DNA of 64,000 nucleotides. It comes from Azospirillum sp. B510. GTDB lineage: Bacteria > Pseudomonadota > Alphaproteobacteria > Azospirillales > Azospirillaceae. Numbering within the stretch: the stretch's first letter is position 1; each line of letters begins with the position of its first letter. Positions 24,291 to 32,991 of this stretch are shown here, piece by piece. The stretch is taken from NCBI RefSeq assembly GCF_000010725.1, contig NC_013860.1, positions 186,001-250,000 on the forward strand. Reading direction: 5' to 3'. Made by a program: the position numbers and the translations under genes. Under the pieces are notes generated by a model. That model made no database searches. It saw only the letters and a program-made list of their open reading frames with translations, and was not told the DNA's origin.

Positions 24291-26447
24291 CTAGATATGC
24301 CGGTTCTGCTGGTGCCAGAGATGCTGGTAGATGCCGCAGCGCTCCAGGAGCTGGCCGTGCTTGCCCTGATCGACCGCCTTGCCGCGGTCCATCACCAGGA
24401 TGGCGTCGCAAGGAACCAGACTCGACAGCCGGTGGGAGATGATGATGACGGTGCGGCCGCGGGCGATGCTCATCAGGTTGGCCTGGACGATCGCCTCGCT
24501 TTCGGCATCGAGCGCCGAGGTCGCCTCGTCAAGGATCAGCACGCGGGGATCGATCAGCAAGGCCCGCGCGATGGCCAGACGCTGGCGCTGACCACCCGAC
24601 AGGTTGGCCGAGCCCTCCTCCAGCTTGGTGTCCAGCCCCTTGGGCAGCCGCTCGACGAACTCGTCGGCGCCGGCCATGCGGACGGCGCGCATCACCTCGT
24701 CGGTGGTGGCGCCCGGCTTGGCGGCGGCGACATTCTCCCGGATGGTGCCGGTGAACAGGAAATTCTCCTGCAACACCACGCCGATGTTGGACCGCAGGTG
24801 GTCGATGTCGAATTCGCGCAGGTCGTGGCCGTCGACGCGGATCAGGCCTTCCTCGGCGAAATGCAGACCCTGGAGCAGGCGGGTGACGGTGGTCTTGCCC
24901 GATCCGCTGCGGCCCATGATGCCGAAGATGGCGCCCTCGGGAATGGTGAAGGACACGCCATCCAGGGCCGGCGACGCGGTCGGGCTGTAGCGGAAGCGGA
25001 TGTCCTGGAACTCCACCTTGCCGCGCAGGGGCACCCGCAGTCCGCGCCCGGCCCGGCCCTGTTCGCTCGGGTGGTTCATGATGCTGGCCAGCATCTTGAC
25101 CGACAGCGAGACCTCCTGGAACTGCTGGACGAGCTGGGCGACCTGGAGCAGCGGCTGCACGACACGGCCGGCCAGCATGTAGAAGGCGATCAGCGCCCCC
25201 ATCTGCATCTCGCCTTCGAGCGCCAGATAGCTGCCAAGGCCAAGCAGGGTGGCCATCATCAGCTTCTCCAGCGGGCCGGAGATCGTCTGGCTGATGGTCA
25301 TCACCTTGGCGACGTTGAAGCGCAGTTCGGCCGAACGCGCCACCCGGTGGTCCCATTCCAGCTTTTGGCGGGCGTCGAGCGCCAGGGACTTGACCGTCCG
25401 CATGCCATGGATGTTTTCGATCAGGAAGGACTGCTGGCTGATCTCGGCGTCATACAGGGCCTTCAGCCGGTGGCGGAGCAGCGGAATGACGATGCCGATG
25501 TTGAGCGCCATCAGCAGCGTGAAGCCCAGGACCAGCATCGCCATCGGCACGCTGTAGGCCAGCATGACCGGCAGGAAGATGATCAGGGACACCATGTCCA
25601 GCAGGGACATGAACAGCTGCCCGGTCAGGAAGTTGCGGATGCGCTCCGCCTGCATCATGTTCTTGATGATCTCGCCCGATGGACGGCGCTCGAAGAAATC
25701 CATCGGCAGATTGACGACCTTGTTGAAGACCTGCACGTTCATGCGCGTGTCGATCTTGCGGGTCGCGTGCATCACCATGTACTGGCGCAGGTAGGAGAAG
25801 CAGGTCTCGAACGCGATCACACCGATCATGCCGACCATCAGCGCATAGAGCGTGCCCAGGCTCTGGTGGACCAGGACGCGGTCGATGATCAACTGGAAGA
25901 AGATCGGCAGAGCCAGCCCCATCATGCTGAGCAGGATGGCGGCGACGGCGATGTCGCGGAAGATGCGCTTTTGCCGGAGGATTTCGCGCAGAACCCACCG
26001 CAGCCCGAAGGATTGCTCCTCGTCGCCCAGCCCATACTGCCGCTTCAGCAGGAAGACCTCGCCGGTCCAGGCGTCGGTGAAGCGCTTGCGGTCCAACGGC
26101 AGCAGAACGCCCTGGTCGGCCAGCGGATCCTGGACGATGACGACCGGAACCTCTCCTTGGGTGCCGAAGCCGGCAACGATCAAGGCGTTGCCGTTGCGCA
26201 GGCGCACCATGACCGGAAAGGCATCGCCGAGCCCCTCAAGATGCTCCCAGGTCAGGGTCGTCGCGGAGAATTTGAGGCCAAGCTGCTTGGCCATCCGCTC
26301 CATCAGCGCGCCGTCGATTTCTTCATTGCCGACGACGAAATCATGCTGAAGGCGTTCGGCCGAGATGTCGACCCCGCGCTGACGGGCGATGTTGGCAAAA
26401 CAGCGCAGAACCGTGTGCGCGCAGGAAGCTTCTGAAATCAGGGTCAT
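24291..26447 (-). CDS. Type I secretion ABC transporter with degenerate C39 peptidase domain (HlyB type)
   Basis: The product is 718 residues, close to HlyB. Residues 1-130 resemble a C39 peptidase, but the catalytic His motif is replaced by NGNALIVAGF. It is therefore a C39-like domain that probably binds rather than cleaves the substrate. The transmembrane domain covers about 160-440. The nucleotide-binding domain has Walker A GRSGSGKT (near 514), the signature LSGGQRQR, Walker B VLILDEATSALD and the H-loop ISHRLS. The start at 26447 (MTLISEAS) has AAGG about 10 bases upstream; longer frames lack support. It probably exports an uncleaved RTX-like substrate with a C-terminal signal, for which the giant protein is the best local candidate. 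Confidence 0.93.
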   Translation of the reverse strand: MTLISEASCAHTVLRCFANIARQRGVDISAERLQHDFVVGNEEIDGALMERMAKQLGLKFSATTLTWEHLEGLGDAFPVMVRLRNGNALIVAGFGTQGEVPVVIVQDPLADQGVLLPLDRKRFTDAWTGEVFLLKRQYGLGDEEQSFGLRWVLREILRQKRIFRDIAVAAILLSMMGLALPIFFQLIIDRVLVHQSLGTLYALMVGMIGVIAFETCFSYLRQYMVMHATRKIDTRMNVQVFNKVVNLPMDFFERRPSGEIIKNMMQAERIRNFLTGQLFMSLLDMVSLIIFLPVMLAYSVPMAMLVLGFTLLMALNIGIVIPLLRHRLKALYDAEISQQSFLIENIHGMRTVKSLALDARQKLEWDHRVARSAELRFNVAKVMTISQTISGPLEKLMMATLLGLGSYLALEGEMQMGALIAFYMLAGRVVQPLLQVAQLVQQFQEVSLSVKMLASIMNHPSEQGRAGRGLRVPLRGKVEFQDIRFRYSPTASPALDGVSFTIPEGAIFGIMGRSGSGKTTVTRLLQGLHFAEEGLIRVDGHDLREFDIDHLRSNIGVVLQENFLFTGTIRENVAAAKPGATTDEVMRAVRMAGADEFVERLPKGLDTKLEEGSANLSGGQRQRLAIARALLIDPRVLILDEATSALDAESEAIVQANLMSIARGRTVIIISHRLSSLVPCDAILVMDRGKAVDQGKHGQLLERCGIYQHLWHQQNRHI

Positions 26448-26836
26448 AGGTCGCCTTGGCAGCGAAAGCCGGTTCCAGACGCGGGCAGACGCGGGCATCG
26501 TTGCCAGACGCTTCTCCCTGCGGCGGATTGGCGGCCACACTATGCCAAGCGGACTGAGGCGTTCAACTCCTAAGCATGGGCGCTTCGGGGTGTCCCTCAA
26601 AATGATTCGGCCCCCTGCTGCGGCGCTTTCAACCGGAAGGTCGCCGGCATGGCGCTTGTACGGGGCCGGTTTGTCACAAGGGGGGTGGACGCAAGCCTTT
26701 GAAAGAGACAATGGTGGCGCTTTGTTCAGCCACTGTCCCGCCGCCATTGTTGTTGGCACCCTTCCCAGGCGAAGGCGGAACGGATAATGCCGCGGGACCA
26801 AGGCGCCCGGGCTTGGGCATTCAAAGGTTGAAAGAC
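26448..26836. promoter_or_regulatory. Divergent intergenic region (389 bp)
   Basis: This separates the type I secretion operon (minus) from the acyltransferase gene (plus). Promoters for both must be here. I see no clear -35/-10 pair or operator. Open frames run into it from both sides but show no protein similarity. Confidence 0.45.
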
Positions 26837-28042
26837 ATGGTTTTTGAGTATCTCAGGATGATCTTCAGCCGGCGGGACAGGGTGGATGGTGCGGACGAGC
26901 TGATGGCGCTGACGAGCCTGAGGTTTGTTGCATGCTTCATGGTGGTGATGTTTCACTATGAAGGCGCCTTGTTCGGAAGCTTTTCATTGATTCCGGCCGC
27001 ATCGATAGGGTTTCTTGGTGTAACTTTTTTCTTCATTTTATCTGGGTTTATTTTGTGTTATCGGTATTCCAGTGTCGACTTCTCCCGGAATGATCTTTAT
27101 CAATTTTATGCGGTGCGCTTTGCCAGAGTGTATCCCGCTTACATCATTTCGGTTGTCCTCAGTCTTCCATTCCTGATCAATGCCGTTTTGTACTTTCAAG
27201 AAACAGGCCAGAAAGCCGTTGCGACGCTGCTGACGGCAGGACCGGTTCTGGCGGTGGCTGGGCTACAGGCGTGGCTTCCCGGGGCGGCGTGTTCGGTCAA
27301 TTGCCCGACATGGTCGATTTCGAACGAAGTGTTTTTCTATCTATGCTTCCCCTTCCTTCTTCAAATGCTGCGCAACAGCGCGGTGCGCTTGGCCGGTGCG
27401 GCGCTCCTTTGCTGGCTGGCAAGCACAGTCGTCTTTGTCGCGGTTTGGCAGGTGTTTGGCGGAAGCCATCAGCTGATGGCGACCCAGGTGACCATCGACA
27501 TGGCCAGTGATCTGGCTGCCCAATTCATCAAATTCGTCCCCATTGGCCACCTGCATGAATTCATCGCCGGGATGCTGGCTTATCATCTGTGGAGGCGCCC
27601 CCGCGCCTGGTACGGCTGGAGGTTGATCTGTTTTTCGGCTGTTGCGTTTTACGCCCTCTGGAGATTTCACGCAGACATACCGGAGATTGTCTTTCATAAC
27701 GGGATGAGCATCGCCGTGTGGCTGCCCTTGATCCTGGGTTGCGCAGGGATCCGGCGGGGCGTTCTCACCTGGCCGGTCGCAACTTTCCTCGGCCGGATTT
27801 CGTTTTCCGTATATCTGTTCCACATCCCGGTTCTGGCTGTTGTCCTCGGCTATGGCAGCGCCGTGTTGGGAGAGGGAGCGATGCAGAACCGCCTGGGGCT
27901 TTTGCTTCTGTGCTGGGCTCTCACGCTGGCCCTGTCGGCCTTGGTCCACCTGTTCATTGAGGAGCCGGCGCGACGGGTGATTGTCCGGCAGGCAAAACAG
28001 CGCTTTTCCTCAAGGACGGAGCGTGCGCTGGAGGCGGCATAA
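26837..28042 (+). CDS. Acyltransferase 3 family membrane protein
   Basis: This 401-residue, roughly ten-segment membrane protein belongs to the acyltransferase-3 family (OafA/NodX type), which transfers acetyl or other acyl groups to sugars of polysaccharides. The signature opening LTSLRFVACFMVVMFHY contains the conserved R and H. GVTFFFILSGFILCYRY follows, then the late segments FLGRISFSVYLFHIPVL and HLFIEEPARR. The start at 26837 (MVFEYLRMIF) fits the family; the open frame upstream has no similarity. Its first half is markedly richer in A/T (for example around 27000-27130) than any neighbour, a sign of separate acquisition. It may decorate the glycan made by this locus. Confidence 0.88.
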   Translation: MVFEYLRMIFSRRDRVDGADELMALTSLRFVACFMVVMFHYEGALFGSFSLIPAASIGFLGVTFFFILSGFILCYRYSSVDFSRNDLYQFYAVRFARVYPAYIISVVLSLPFLINAVLYFQETGQKAVATLLTAGPVLAVAGLQAWLPGAACSVNCPTWSISNEVFFYLCFPFLLQMLRNSAVRLAGAALLCWLASTVVFVAVWQVFGGSHQLMATQVTIDMASDLAAQFIKFVPIGHLHEFIAGMLAYHLWRRPRAWYGWRLICFSAVAFYALWRFHADIPEIVFHNGMSIAVWLPLILGCAGIRRGVLTWPVATFLGRISFSVYLFHIPVLAVVLGYGSAVLGEGAMQNRLGLLLLCWALTLALSALVHLFIEEPARRVIVRQAKQRFSSRTERALEAA

Positions 28043-28095
28043 GCCGGCGCATTCCCTTGCCTCCGGGTTAGTCCCACCTCGGGGCATTCCCCACC

Positions 28096-28119
28096 CCGGC
28101 GCCACCGCTGCGGCGCCGG
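28096..28119. terminator. Hairpin between convergent genes
   Basis: CCGGCGCC and GGCGCCGG form an 8-bp stem with an 8-base loop between the acyltransferase stop (28042) and the stop of the minus-strand GT41 gene (28170). It has no U-run. Confidence 0.35.
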
Positions 28120-28169
28120 TCCTGCTCGCCACTAAGGAACGGCGAGGCATGGCCCGGCCGAAGACCCGC

Positions 28170-30179
28170 TCAATCCGGGCTGTGGGTCGCACGAAGGGCG
28201 AAGCTCCGGGGGGGATGTCCGCCGGCGTGGAGCTGCCACATGATGTCATAGGCCCGTTCAAGGTGATGGACGAAACGCTTGGCATCGAACAGCGGCGAGT
28301 GCAAGCGATTGTCTTCCAGGTGCCGGCGCAGGGCCGCCAGAGCGGTGGCGTCTTCGGCAAGCCGCACCGCCAGGGTCTCGTACTCCTCCAGAGTGTGCGT
28401 GATGAGTTCGGGCAGACCGGCGGCGGTGAGCAGGCTGGCGGCGACCCGGGAGGCGAAGGTCCCGCCCAGGCAGGTGACCACCGGACAGCCCATCCACAAG
28501 GCATCGCTGGTGGTCGTGTGTCCGGTGTAGGGCAGAGTGTCGAGGCACAGGTCGGCAACCCGGTAGCGGGCCAGATGATCGGCCAGCGGCAGCTTGGAGG
28601 CGAAGAGCAGACGGTCCGGGGCCACGCCTCTGGCGGCGGCTTCCCGCCTCAGGTTGCGTTCGCCATCCGGAGCGCCGCCATAAAGCCACAGTACGCTGCC
28701 GGGCACCCGCGCCAGCAGGCGCATCCACAGCGCGAAGATGGCCGGGGAGAGTTTCTGAAGGGCGTTGAAGCTGCAAAAGACGAAGCTGTTCTCCGGCAAA
28801 CCGTACGCGGCCCGGACCGGCGTCCGTTCCGGCAGCGGGCGATCCCGGCCGTTGATCTGATAGCTGTCCGGCAACAGCAGCAGCTGTTCGGTGTAATGGG
28901 GCTGGTGGTCCGGCGGCGTGACGATCGCATCGCCCACGATATAGTCCATGTGCGGCAGGCCGCTGGTTCCCGGATATCCCAGATAGGCGACCTGGACGGG
29001 TGCCAGGCGGCGGGTGATCAGGTCGAACCGTGTGTTCTTGGTGTGTCCCTTGAGATCCACCAGAATATCCACCCCAATCTCCGCCATATGGCGCGCCACC
29101 TCGTCGGCGCCGGCCGCCCGGATGTCATAGAATTTGGCGAAGGCCGTCTCCAGGCGGCGGCGCATCGGGCTGCCATCGTCCGGGCCGTAGGAATAGGCCA
29201 GCGGGACCACCCGGCTGCGGTCATGGCGCTCGAACAGTTCGGCGGCCAGATAGGCGGTGGCGTGTTCGTAGAAGTCGGCGGAGAGATAGGCAACCCGCAA
29301 CGGCCGGGCACCGCGCGGGGCGGCTGCCGGACGGGACGGGAGAGGGGCCGGAGCCTGAGGTTCCAACAGACGCCGGTAGAACTGTTCGACCGCGAGACGC
29401 TGCTGTCCCGGCGTGGTCGGGATGGTCAGAACCGCGAGCGGGATGACCGTCCCTCCATCCTGGTCGATGGTGTCGAGCACGGCCTGGCACAGCGCCTCAT
29501 GATCCTGCCAGTCGCACAGGTTCTGCTTGCAGTAGAGATGATAATTCAGAATGTCGCTTCGTCCCGGAGCAAGCCGCCTGGCCCGCCCATAGGACACCAT
29601 CGCATCGGCAAGGCGGCCGAGCTCGCGCAGGCCATGGGCGTGCTGCAGATGGGCCTCGGCCGCCGCGGGATCGCAGGCGATGGCTTTACCCAGGGTCGTG
29701 GTGGAGCCTTTGACCTCCCGGAGTTCGCGCAAGGCGACCCCCAGGCTGATCCGGATGGACGCATCGTCGGGGGCCAAGAGCGCCGCGCGCACAAAGTTGA
29801 GGCGGGCGAGAGCGAGAAGGCCGGTGTTGCGGTAAAGAGTACCGAATTTGCCATACAGGCCCGCCGCGTCCGGAGCGATGGCGGCGGCACGCTTCAGGCT
29901 GCCGCTGGCCGCCTCATGCCGGCCGTCGCCCTCCAGCGCGACCGTAAGGTTGTACCAGGCGTCGATCCATTCGGGCGAAATCGCAAGGATTCGCCGGTAC
30001 AGCACAAGCCCCTCCGCGGTCCGGTTCTGGCGCACCCGGATGGTGGCGAGGAATTGCAGGAAGCCGGCATGGTCGGGGTGATGGGCAAGAACGATGCGAC
30101 AGGCGGCGTCCGCCTCGTCGAAACGGTTCTGCTGATAGAGGCGAAAGGCGTGTTCAGCCAAATCACGCAGCACGATCAT
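28170..30179 (-). CDS. TPR-GT41 glycosyltransferase (OGT/SPINDLY-like)
   Basis: The product is 669 residues. TPRs cover about 1-215, followed by a GT41 domain: LRVAYLSADFYEHATAY near 290, DLKGHTKNTRF, RLAPVQVAYLGYPGTSGLP, FCSFNALQKLSP and LCLDTLPYTGHTTTSDALWMGCPVV. The Lys in FNALQKLSP aligns with the UDP-contacting Lys of human OGT (FNQLYKIDP). GT41 enzymes transfer a single sugar, often GlcNAc, to Ser/Thr of proteins held by the TPRs. The acceptor here is unknown. It lies downstream of gmhA, separated by a strong hairpin. Confidence 0.9.
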   Translation of the reverse strand: MIVLRDLAEHAFRLYQQNRFDEADAACRIVLAHHPDHAGFLQFLATIRVRQNRTAEGLVLYRRILAISPEWIDAWYNLTVALEGDGRHEAASGSLKRAAAIAPDAAGLYGKFGTLYRNTGLLALARLNFVRAALLAPDDASIRISLGVALRELREVKGSTTTLGKAIACDPAAAEAHLQHAHGLRELGRLADAMVSYGRARRLAPGRSDILNYHLYCKQNLCDWQDHEALCQAVLDTIDQDGGTVIPLAVLTIPTTPGQQRLAVEQFYRRLLEPQAPAPLPSRPAAAPRGARPLRVAYLSADFYEHATAYLAAELFERHDRSRVVPLAYSYGPDDGSPMRRRLETAFAKFYDIRAAGADEVARHMAEIGVDILVDLKGHTKNTRFDLITRRLAPVQVAYLGYPGTSGLPHMDYIVGDAIVTPPDHQPHYTEQLLLLPDSYQINGRDRPLPERTPVRAAYGLPENSFVFCSFNALQKLSPAIFALWMRLLARVPGSVLWLYGGAPDGERNLRREAAARGVAPDRLLFASKLPLADHLARYRVADLCLDTLPYTGHTTTSDALWMGCPVVTCLGGTFASRVAASLLTAAGLPELITHTLEEYETLAVRLAEDATALAALRRHLEDNRLHSPLFDAKRFVHHLERAYDIMWQLHAGGHPPRSFALRATHSPD

Positions 30180-30219
30180 GGACCCGCTCGCTGCCTCGTC
30201 TCGCCGAAGATGGAGGAAG

Positions 30220-30257
30220 CCGCCTCGGGCCGGCGCCGTGGTGCCGGCCCGAGGCGG
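30220..30257. terminator. GC-rich hairpin after gmhA
   Basis: A perfect 15-bp inverted repeat (CCGCCTCGGGCCGGC and its complement, 8-base loop) lies between the gmhA stop and the start of the next minus-strand GT41 gene. On the minus strand it is followed only by CTTCCTCC. It probably attenuates transcription or protects mRNA ends. Confidence 0.6.
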
Positions 30258-30278
30258 TTCTCTTCAGGCGGTTGGTTA

Positions 30279-30866
30279 TCAGATGAGCTGCGCTTCGACA
30301 CGCTCGCACAGATGGTGGTACAGGCAGATGTGGGCCTGCTGGATCAGGGGGGTCGAGCGTGACGGCACGTCGAGCAGGATGTCGCTCAGGGCCGCCAGCT
30401 TGCCTCCCCCCTCTCCCGTCATGGCGATGGTGGTCATCCCCATGGTCCGCGCCACCTCGAAAGCCGCGACGACATTCTTGGAGTTTCCGCTGGTGCTGAG
30501 GCCGAGCAGGACCCCGCCGGGCTCGCCGTAGGCCTCGACCTGACGAGCGAAGACCGTGTCGTAGGAATAGTCGTTGGCCCAGGCGGTCAGCACCGCGGCG
30601 TTGGAACTCAGGCAGATTGCCTTCAGTCCGCGGCGCTCCTTCAGGAAGCGGCCGACCAGTTCCCCGGTGATGTGCTGCGCGTCCGAGGCCGAGCCCCCAT
30701 TGCCGCACACCAGGAGCGCCCGGTTCTGCCCGAGCGCCCGCGTAACGGCGGTGATCGCCTCGTCAAGCCGTCCGCTCCCCAGATGGTCAGCGGTGCGCTG
30801 CAGGACATCGACACTGGCGTTGATGTAGTCGGCGAAGCACACGGGAGAGGAAAGATCAGTCGCCAT
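30279..30866 (-). CDS. gmhA: Sedoheptulose-7-phosphate isomerase (GmhA-type SIS protein)
   Basis: This enzyme converts sedoheptulose 7-phosphate to glycero-manno-heptose 7-phosphate, the first step toward ADP- or GDP-activated heptoses. The product is 195 residues, the normal size. SIS-domain motifs are present: LLVCGNGGSASDAQHITGEL (near 50), LSSNAAVLTAWANDY, LLGLSTSGNSKNVVAAFE and the C-terminal HICLYHHLCERVE, with the His typical of GmhA. The start at 30866 fits the family length. The rest of the heptose pathway (HldE, GmhB, HldD) is not in the window. A dedicated copy among TPR-glycosyltransferases suggests a heptose-containing product. Confidence 0.88.
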   Translation of the reverse strand: MATDLSSPVCFADYINASVDVLQRTADHLGSGRLDEAITAVTRALGQNRALLVCGNGGSASDAQHITGELVGRFLKERRGLKAICLSSNAAVLTAWANDYSYDTVFARQVEAYGEPGGVLLGLSTSGNSKNVVAAFEVARTMGMTTIAMTGEGGGKLAALSDILLDVPSRSTPLIQQAHICLYHHLCERVEAQLI

Positions 30867-30967
30867 GGAACTCGCAACCTCAAGGTCAGGGGCTTGGAAA
30901 GGAGGATTCCGCGGGCGGGGCCGGCGGAGGCGGACATGCGTTGGGAAGTCGGGCGGCTTGGGCGGGT

Positions 30968-32932
30968 TCAGCCGCCACGCTCGGCCCAGCTCCGCCACAT
31001 TGCCCGCAACGCCGCCTCGAGGGAGCGGGTGAAGCCCTTGTGGTCGGTCAGCGGCGATGCCTCCAGGCGGGCACGCATCCCCGCCCGCAAGCCGGCCAAA
31101 GCCGCGGGATCACCGGCCAGGGCGACCGCCTTTGCGATATACTCGGCTTCGTCGCTGGCGATCAGCTCCTCCAGCCCGACATTGGTCAGCAAGCTGGCGC
31201 CGACCCGCGCGACATGGCTGCGTCCGGCCAGCGTCACCACCGGCACCCCCATCCACAAGGCTTCGCAGGTCGTGGTGGTGCCGTTGTAGGGGAAGGGATC
31301 GAGCGCGATGTCGAGACGGTCATAGGCGCGCAGATGACCATCGGCTGCCGGGATACGGGCCAGCAGTTCGACCCGGTCGGGGTCGATTCCATGGGTGATG
31401 AAGCTGTTGCGGTAGCGGGCACGCGTCTCGTCATCGCCCATCTGCCGGCTCTTCAGAAGCAACCGGGCATTCGGCACGCGTTTGAGGATCTCGGCCCACA
31501 CCCGCACCACCTCGGCCGTCACCTTGGAGGTGTTGTTGAAGGAGCCGAAGGTGACGACACCGCTGTCCAGCACCGGCGGGCGCGGCTGGAGCGCCACCAC
31601 CGGCGGCTGGTAGCAGTGGAAACCGTGCGGCAACCGCACCAGACGTTCGGCACTGAGCTGGTCCGCCAGGCCGACCGGGTCGGCGACCCCGTCGGTCAGG
31701 CGGTAATCGATGGCCGGCATACCGGTGGTGTTGGGGTAGCCAAGCCATGTCACCTGCACCGGCGCCGGCTTGCGGGCGAACAGCAGCAGGCGGTTTTCCG
31801 CGGTGTGACCGGCGAGATCGATCAGGATGTCGATGCCATCCGCCTCGATGCGCGCGGCGGCCGCCTCATCCGACAGCCCGACGATCGGGACCCATCGGTC
31901 GGCAGCGGCCCGCAACCGCTCGGTCACCGCATCCGACCGGCCGGAGCAGGGATAGCAGATCACCTCGAAGGCGGCGCGGTCATGCTCGCGGATCACCGGC
32001 TCAACGAAGAAGCTGACGGAGTGGGCGCAGAAATCGGGGGAGACATAGCCGATGCGCAGCTTGCGATCGGGCCTGGGGTCATTGGCGTGGGCGCGCCCTG
32101 CCGGCAGGAGGGGATCGGCATGCCGCTCTGCCCAATGACGATGCACGCGATAGATCATCTCCACCGGGACGTCCGCCGTGTAATTCAGCGCGAACGCAAG
32201 GTTGGAGTGCATGATGGCGTGGGTGGGATGGACGCCCAGCCCCTTTTGGAACACGGTCACCGCCTCGGTGATGCGCCCCTGCTCCTTCAGGGTCTCGCCC
32301 AGGTTGTTGCAGGGCTCCGGCATCTGAGGGGCGGCGCGCAGGGCCGCCATGAAGTATTCCACGGCGCGGCTCAGCTCCGCCCGCCCCTTCAGCAGGTCGC
32401 CCATGTTGCTGAGGGCCGCAGCCATATCCGGCTTCAACCTCAAAGCCTCGGTGTAGCAGGCAAGCGCCCCGTCCAGGTCATTGGCACCGCGCAGGGCGTT
32501 GCCCAGATTGAAATGGGCTTCCGCATAGTCGGGTTGCAGCTCGATTGCCCGGCGCAGGGCGGCCTGCGCCTCGGCGGCCTGCCCCATATCCACCAGCAGG
32601 CAACCGAAGTTGCTGTGCAGATGGGGGTCGTCCGGTGTGCGTTTGACCGCCCGGCGGTAACAGGCGAGTGCCTCGGCATGCCCACCGCGGCCACGCAGGA
32701 TCAAAGCCAGGTTGTTGTTGGCGTGGGGATGATCGGGGTCGAGGTGCAACACCGCCCGATAGCCGGCCTCGGCCTCGGCGATCCGCCCGGCCTGATGATG
32801 CCCCAACGCAACGCCGAAGGCCGCGGCGCAGGACGCCGGCGCGGTGGCCGAACGGCGCCCGCCTCCGGTCGCTGCCGAAGCCTGGGGGTGCTTTGCCTTG
32901 GCGACTGGCTTGCGGGAGTTCTTCTTCATCAC
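30968..32932 (-). CDS. TPR-GT41 glycosyltransferase (OGT/SPINDLY-like)
   Basis: The product is 654 residues. Six or seven regular TPRs lie at about 30-260 (PDYAEAHFNLGNALRGANDL and similar). The GT41 catalytic half has LRIGYVSPDFCAHSVSFF near 290, IDLAGHTAENRLLLFARKPAPVQVTWLGYPNTTG, FGSFNNTSKVTAEV with the conserved Lys, and DIALDPFPYNGTTTTCEALWMGVPVVTLAG. It is the most typical SPINDLY-like enzyme of the set, predicted to be a cytoplasmic protein O-glycosyltransferase. It lies 59 bases after the GDP-fucose synthase gene and about 100 bases before gmhA, apparently in one operon. Since some plant SPINDLY enzymes use GDP-fucose, a fucosyl donor is possible here (inference). Confidence 0.92.
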   Translation of the reverse strand: MMKKNSRKPVAKAKHPQASAATGGGRRSATAPASCAAAFGVALGHHQAGRIAEAEAGYRAVLHLDPDHPHANNNLALILRGRGGHAEALACYRRAVKRTPDDPHLHSNFGCLLVDMGQAAEAQAALRRAIELQPDYAEAHFNLGNALRGANDLDGALACYTEALRLKPDMAAALSNMGDLLKGRAELSRAVEYFMAALRAAPQMPEPCNNLGETLKEQGRITEAVTVFQKGLGVHPTHAIMHSNLAFALNYTADVPVEMIYRVHRHWAERHADPLLPAGRAHANDPRPDRKLRIGYVSPDFCAHSVSFFVEPVIREHDRAAFEVICYPCSGRSDAVTERLRAAADRWVPIVGLSDEAAAARIEADGIDILIDLAGHTAENRLLLFARKPAPVQVTWLGYPNTTGMPAIDYRLTDGVADPVGLADQLSAERLVRLPHGFHCYQPPVVALQPRPPVLDSGVVTFGSFNNTSKVTAEVVRVWAEILKRVPNARLLLKSRQMGDDETRARYRNSFITHGIDPDRVELLARIPAADGHLRAYDRLDIALDPFPYNGTTTTCEALWMGVPVVTLAGRSHVARVGASLLTNVGLEELIASDEAEYIAKAVALAGDPAALAGLRAGMRARLEASPLTDHKGFTRSLEAALRAMWRSWAERGG

Positions 32933-32991
32933 ATCATCCGGGAGGCGGCAGGGTGGACATGATCGGGAGCCTCCGAGGCCGTGGCGGCGGC

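Noticed and set aside
26448-26801. N-terminal extension of the ABC transporter to 26801
   Set aside because: The extension has no similarity to the family and would overlap the divergent promoter region; the start at 26447 gives the normal length and has an AAGG site.
30941-32962. Long plus-strand frames opposite TPR-GT41 and other glycosyltransferase genes
   Set aside because: High GC content leaves few stops on the opposite strand. None of these frames shows a known motif, and all lie over well-supported minus-strand genes.
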